DNA of 64,000 nucleotides from Sphingomonas sp. AR_OL41 (GTDB taxonomy: Bacteria > Pseudomonadota > Alphaproteobacteria > Sphingomonadales > Sphingomonadaceae): the NCBI RefSeq assembly GCF_029911635.1, contig NZ_JARYTI010000003.1, positions 62,001-126,000 of the forward strand. The letters are read 5' to 3'. Below the pieces are notes generated by a model. It ran no database searches and was not told where the DNA came from. It saw only the letters and a list, made by a program, of their open reading frames with translations. Below, one piece after another: positions 60,412-64,000 of the stretch (position 1 is the first letter of the stretch; every line of letters begins with the position of its first letter). Both the position numbers and the translations under genes were made by a program.

Positions 60412-61593
60412 CTATTTCACGGCCGCGTCGAACAGCTTTTGCGTGAAAGCGAATCGCGCCAGCGAATAGGCGCGATCGCTCGCGTGCGGCGCTGCGCTCG
60501 ATATCGCGATGACGATATGGTGTGCCGGATCGATCGTGATGGCCTGCCCGAAAATGCCCTGCGCGCCGAAGCGGCCCTGCGGATAGGTCCACCATTGATA
60601 GCCATAGCCGAAGCCCGGCCGGCCGATCTCGGCATGCGCAGCGGTGGCCGAGGCGAACCAGCCGTCGGGCACCACACCCTTGCCGCCGTCGAGCACGAAC
60701 TGCCCCATCCGCGCATAGTCGCGCAGGCTCACCGACAAGCAGCAGCCGCCGATTTCATGCCCGGCCTGGTCGACCATCCAGAAGCCGTCGCGCTCCATGC
60801 CGTAGCGCTTGAAGACCTTCTCGCTGAGATAGCGCGCCAGCGACTTGCCCGTCGCGCGCTGGACCAGCGTACCGATCAGGTTGGTCTCGCCGGTCTTGTA
60901 GACCCATTTCGTCCCCGGCGCGTCGGCGCGCGGCAGCGTGCGCATATAGGCGACGGTCGGATCGGCACCGGCCGGAACGGGCTTGGCGAACATCTGCGCC
61001 ACGTCCGAGTTCGGATCGGTATAATCCTCGTTCCAGCGCACGCCCGAGGTCATCGTCAGCAGTTGCGCGATGGTCACGCCGTCATAACCGCTGCCCGCCA
61101 GGTCGGGGATGTAGCGCGTCACGGGCTCGTCGACCGACTTGATATAGCCGTCGCGGATCGCCGCGCCGACCAGCGTCGAGGTGAACGACTTGGCGACCGA
61201 GAAGGACGTCCAGCGCCCGTCGCGCCCATAACCGCGCGCGTAGCGTTCGAGGCGGATCTTGCCGTCCTGCAGCACGATCAGCCCGGCGACATTCTGTGCC
61301 GCCATGAACGAGTCGATCTCGTCGTCGGCGATCGGCAGCTTCGTGCCCGCCGGCAACGGGTGAACCCGCCCGCCGGCCTTGACGACATTGCCGGGGAACT
61401 GCGCCTCCATATGCGGAAAGTTGGCGTCGCGCTGCGCCTGCGACCAGAACAGGATCTCGGCCCCGGCTTGGCGAATGTGCGCCTCGGCAGCGGGATCGCG
61501 CGTCGCGGTCGCCGCAACCGGTGCCGGCCGCGTAGCGGTGTTCGCGCATCCGGCCAGCGCCAGCGCGATAAGCGCCAGGATCGACTTGTTCAT
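60412..61593 (-). CDS. Serine hydrolase lipoprotein, beta-lactamase/class C fold
   Basis: This 393-aa lipoprotein has lipobox LAGC at about residues 13-16. The class C-type hydrolase fold shows SFSVAKSFTSTLVG (Ser-x2-Lys), YKTGETNLIGTLVQRATGKS (Tyr region) and GYGYQWWTYP, then a late GIFGQAITIDPAHHIVIAI strand. Such enzymes include penicillin-binding-protein-like esterases and 6-aminohexanoate-dimer-hydrolase relatives; resistance to beta-lactams is not implied. The ATG overlaps the cfa stop by one base (TAATG). Confidence 0.88.
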   Translation of the reverse strand: MNKSILALIALALAGCANTATRPAPVAATATRDPAAEAHIRQAGAEILFWSQAQRDANFPHMEAQFPGNVVKAGGRVHPLPAGTKLPIADDEIDSFMAAQNVAGLIVLQDGKIRLERYARGYGRDGRWTSFSVAKSFTSTLVGAAIRDGYIKSVDEPVTRYIPDLAGSGYDGVTIAQLLTMTSGVRWNEDYTDPNSDVAQMFAKPVPAGADPTVAYMRTLPRADAPGTKWVYKTGETNLIGTLVQRATGKSLARYLSEKVFKRYGMERDGFWMVDQAGHEIGGCCLSVSLRDYARMGQFVLDGGKGVVPDGWFASATAAHAEIGRPGFGYGYQWWTYPQGRFGAQGIFGQAITIDPAHHIVIAISSAAPHASDRAYSLARFAFTQKLFDAAVK

Positions 61594-62768
61594 TACCCCT
61601 CCTTGACCAGCGTTACCTGCGCGACGTCGATACCGCCGCCGCGAAAGCCGCCTTCGCAATACATCAGATAGTAGCGCCACATCGCGACGAAGTCCGCATC
61701 GAACCGCGCCGGCAAACGCTTTTCGACCACCGCCGCGTCGAACGCGCTACGCCAGCGGAGCAGCGTCTCGGCATAGTGCAGGCCGAAGCCGTGCCGGTCA
61801 TGCCACACCAGCCCGGCGCGCTCGGCGATCGCGCGAAAGCGGCTTTCCGAAATCAGCATGCCGCCGGGAAAGATGTAGCGCTGGATGAAGTCGACGCTCG
61901 CCGCATAGGCGTCGAAGATCGCGTCATCGATCGAGATGAGCTGGATCGCGGCGCGGCCGCCAGGCTTGAGCACCCCGGCGACCACGCGGAGATAGGCGGA
62001 CCAGAATTCCTCACCGACCGCCTCGACCATCTCGATGCTGGCGACCGCGTCATACTGGCCACGGACATCGCGATAGTCGGTCAGTGACACCGTTACGCCT
62101 GGCAGCCGCCGATCATCGACGAAGGCCTTCTGCTCCTCGGACAGCGTGATGCCGTGCACCGCGATACCGGCAGCAGCAGCGGTAGCGGCGAACGATCCCC
62201 AGCCGCATCCGATCTCTAGAATCGTCTCGCCCGGCTTCGCGGCGGTACGCTCAAGGATCGCCGCGAGCTTCGCCTGCTGCGCGCTCTCCAGGGACTGCGC
62301 CGCCGAAATCGGCTCAGCAAACAGGCCGCTCGAATAGGTTCGCGAAGGATCGAGCCAGGTCTCGTAAAAGTCGTTGCCAAGGTCGTAATGCGCCGCGACA
62401 TTGCGTTTCGCGCCGGCGCGGTGATTGCGGCGCATCCAGTGCCATGCGCGCCGCGCCAGCTTCGACAGCCCGCGCGCGCGCGCGGCACGACCAAGCGTGC
62501 GACGGTTGAGCATGAACAGTTCGAACAGCACGACCGGATCGGGGCTGGTCCACTCGCCGACGGCCCAGGCTTCGTACCACCCGGCCGAACCGCCCGCCGC
62601 GAGCCGGCGCAGCGCGCGCCAGTGCACGACATCGACGACCGCGCACGGGCCGGGCGCATGGCCGCCGAGCACGCGCCGCGCACCGTCCGGAAGGGTCGCC
62701 TCGATCGACCCTTGCGCCAGTCCGCGATCGATCCTTGCGAGCACCCGATCGGCAATCGGCGCTACCAT
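61593..62768 (-). CDS. cfa: Cyclopropane-fatty-acyl-phospholipid synthase
   Basis: This SAM-dependent enzyme of 391 aa adds a methylene group across double bonds of membrane phospholipid chains. The SAM motif ILEIGCGWGSFAATAAAAG is intact, preceded by the substrate region NVAAHYDLGNDFYETWLDPS and TYSSGLF. Later blocks are IEMVEAVGEEFWSAYLRVV, YIFPGGML and LRWRSAFDAAV, and MYCEGGFRGGGIDVAQVTL closes the protein. The ATG at 62768 is used; a GTG at 62780 would add four residues. It is probably co-transcribed with the photolyase gene upstream and the serine hydrolase downstream. Confidence 0.93.
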   Translation of the reverse strand: MVAPIADRVLARIDRGLAQGSIEATLPDGARRVLGGHAPGPCAVVDVVHWRALRRLAAGGSAGWYEAWAVGEWTSPDPVVLFELFMLNRRTLGRAARARGLSKLARRAWHWMRRNHRAGAKRNVAAHYDLGNDFYETWLDPSRTYSSGLFAEPISAAQSLESAQQAKLAAILERTAAKPGETILEIGCGWGSFAATAAAAGIAVHGITLSEEQKAFVDDRRLPGVTVSLTDYRDVRGQYDAVASIEMVEAVGEEFWSAYLRVVAGVLKPGGRAAIQLISIDDAIFDAYAASVDFIQRYIFPGGMLISESRFRAIAERAGLVWHDRHGFGLHYAETLLRWRSAFDAAVVEKRLPARFDADFVAMWRYYLMYCEGGFRGGGIDVAQVTLVKEG

Positions 62769-62801
62769 CCGAAACCCCACATCCCGCCAACCGCGCTCCG
62801 C

Positions 62802-64000
62802 TTATCGCGCCGCGCTTGCCGCCGCCAGCGCGCGTTCGCGCGCGGCGCGATGGCCGATGATCTTGGCGGGGTATCCAGCCGGCCGGCGCCCGGCCTCTTC
62901 AGGGTCGTGGATCACCGCATCCGACAGGCCAGCGAGTTCGGGCACCCATCGCCGGATATAGCCCGCGGCGTCGAACTTCTCCGACTGGCTGAGCGGCGCC
63001 ATGATCCGCACGAACATGTTCGAATCGACGCCGGTCCCCGCCGTCCACTGCCAGTTGACCGCGTTGCTGGCGTAATCGGCATCGAGCAGCGTGTCCCAGA
63101 ACCATTGCTCGCCGTGGCGCCAGTCGATCAGCAGATGCTTGATCAGGAACGAGGCGGCGATCATCCGCACGCGATTGTGCATCCACCCCGTCGCCCAGAG
63201 CTGGCGCATGCCGGCATCGACAATGGGGTAGCCCGTCTGTCCGCGTTGCCATGCGCGCAGTTCCGTATCGGCTGCGGGGCCCGATCGCCAAGGCAGATCG
63301 TCGAGCGCCGGCCGACCGTTCCGCGTCCCATAGTCGGGGAATTGCAGGATGACGTTCTGCGCATAATCGCGCCAGCCGATCTCGCCGAGAAAGGTCTCGA
63401 CCGAGCCGCCCAAGTCGGCGGTGCGGTGCCACACCTGCGCCGCAGAAAGCTCGCCGAAATGAAGATGCGGCGACAGGCGTGAACTGCCCTCGATCGACGG
63501 CAGGTTGCGCGTCGCCTCGTAGCGTGCAGCGTGATCGCGGAAGGCCTCCAGCCGGACCTGTGCGCCCTGCTCGCCCGGTTTCCATTGCGCGGCGAAGCCC
63601 GTCGCCCAGTCAGGCTTCCTCGGCAACAAACCCCAGTCGCCCAGTGCATCGCTGGCAGGCCACGTCGCGGGGCCGGAAAGCTCTCCCGGCGGCGGCAACG
63701 GCGTGGGGGGCGGCATCAGCTGCTGGAGCGCGCGCCAGAACGGCGTGTAGATCTTGTAGGGTTGCCCGGCCCCGGTCGTCACCGATCCCGGCGGCACGAG
63801 ATAGTTGCCGTCATGACAAACGAGATCGAGTCGCTTGGCAACCGCCCGCTCGGCATTGCGCCACCATGGCTCATAATGCCGGATGGCATGGACTCGCCTG
63901 GCGCCGGCTTCCTCGGCGAGTGCCGCCAGCACGTCCTCCACCCTGCCCCGCCGCAGGATCAGCCGCGAGCCCTTCTCGCGCAGACAGGCGTCGAGCGCGG
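62802..64000 (-). CDS. phrB: Deoxyribodipyrimidine photolyase (5' end cut off)
   Basis: This light-driven flavoenzyme repairs cyclobutane pyrimidine dimers. About 399 codons are present and the start lies beyond base 64000. The FAD-binding C-terminal half is complete: SRLSPHLHFGELSAAQVWHR, WRDYAQNVILQFPDYG-like, TGYPIVDAGMRQLWATGWMH, NRVRMIAASFLIKHLLIDWR and NAVNWQWTAGTGVDSNMFVR. The visible part of the alpha/beta antenna domain reads CHDGNYLVPPGSV and YKIYTPFWRAL. The class I CPD photolyase assignment rests on these blocks. Confidence 0.95.
   Translation of the reverse strand, partial: ALDACLREKGSRLILRRGRVEDVLAALAEEAGARRVHAIRHYEPWWRNAERAVAKRLDLVCHDGNYLVPPGSVTTGAGQPYKIYTPFWRALQQLMPPPTPLPPPGELSGPATWPASDALGDWGLLPRKPDWATGFAAQWKPGEQGAQVRLEAFRDHAARYEATRNLPSIEGSSRLSPHLHFGELSAAQVWHRTADLGGSVETFLGEIGWRDYAQNVILQFPDYGTRNGRPALDDLPWRSGPAADTELRAWQRGQTGYPIVDAGMRQLWATGWMHNRVRMIAASFLIKHLLIDWRHGEQWFWDTLLDADYASNAVNWQWTAGTGVDSNMFVRIMAPLSQSEKFDAAGYIRRWVPELAGLSDAVIHDPEEAGRRPAGYPAKIIGHRAARERALAAASAAR

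Noticed and set aside
60412..61593. Class C beta-lactamase (resistance gene)
   Set aside because: Only the general Ser-x2-Lys fold is supported; the lipoprotein signal, the length and the lack of clear AmpC motifs fit an esterase/PBP-like hydrolase better.

Overview
The window reads as chromosomal DNA of a high-GC alphaproteobacterium, most likely a sphingomonad (Sphingomonas or a close relative). This is inferred from gene content and style. The pyruvate dehydrogenase E1 beta subunit carries a lipoyl domain. The sulfur operon runs cobA, DUF2849, cysI, DUF934, cysH. TadE/TadG-type genes are present, and intergenic gaps hold dispersed hairpin repeats built on CCCCGGC/GCCGGGG arms. No rRNA, tRNA, CRISPR array, insertion sequence or phage module was recognised. 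The coding density is that of a core chromosome.

Layout. 1-6.3 kb: the cut end of an EAL-domain signalling gene, then a minus-strand operon tetR-emrA-emrB-outer membrane factor, a complete tripartite drug efflux pump with its own repressor. 6.3-11 kb: a flavin monooxygenase and a MarR regulator, divergent from hppD and hmgA, the two consecutive dioxygenases of tyrosine/homogentisate breakdown. A near-perfect 18-bp palindrome lies between marR and hppD. 11-20.6 kb: coniferyl-aldehyde-type dehydrogenase, prepilin peptidase, thioesterase, thiolase, GNAT, SH3 protein, hydroxyacid dehydrogenase, nitronate-monooxygenase-like protein and a glycosyltransferase. 20.6-30.7 kb: a Tat-exported DUF885 protein, GH130, alpha/beta hydrolase, SelO, AstD, an S1C serine protease with a duplicated C-terminal module, and an M28 peptidase.

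30.7-33.6 kb is the least ordinary part. It holds small genes with a less GC-biased look: a secreted protein gene broken at a T6 run, a Sel1-like ORF, a 57-aa FlbD-like protein, and a 71-aa gene with a decayed partial copy of itself nearby. 33.7-37.8 kb is the assimilatory sulfur operon, making siroheme precursor, sulfite reductase and APS reductase, with two long hairpins between DUF2849 and cysI. 38.4-42.6 kb: dnaB, trmFO, an EF-hand protein and an NDUFAF6-like phytoene-synthase homologue. 42.7-45.8 kb: three overlapping TadG/TadE-like genes, the first with a von Willebrand A domain. 45.9-50.7 kb: pdhB, pdhA, an MFS exporter and cysK. 50.7-64 kb: a cell wall hydrolase, acyl-CoA dehydrogenase with a MerR regulator, a lipoprotein, hisI, purF, an SDR, an amidohydrolase fused to a CIA30-like domain, a serine hydrolase, cyclopropane fatty acid synthase, and a photolyase cut by the window edge.

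No complete novel defence, secretion or biosynthetic system was found. The strongest leads are local: the duplicated module on the S1C protease, the orphan three-gene Tad-like locus, the pseudogene and small-protein cluster at 30.8-32.5 kb, the hppD/marR operator, and several families of structured repeats placed inside or between operon genes.
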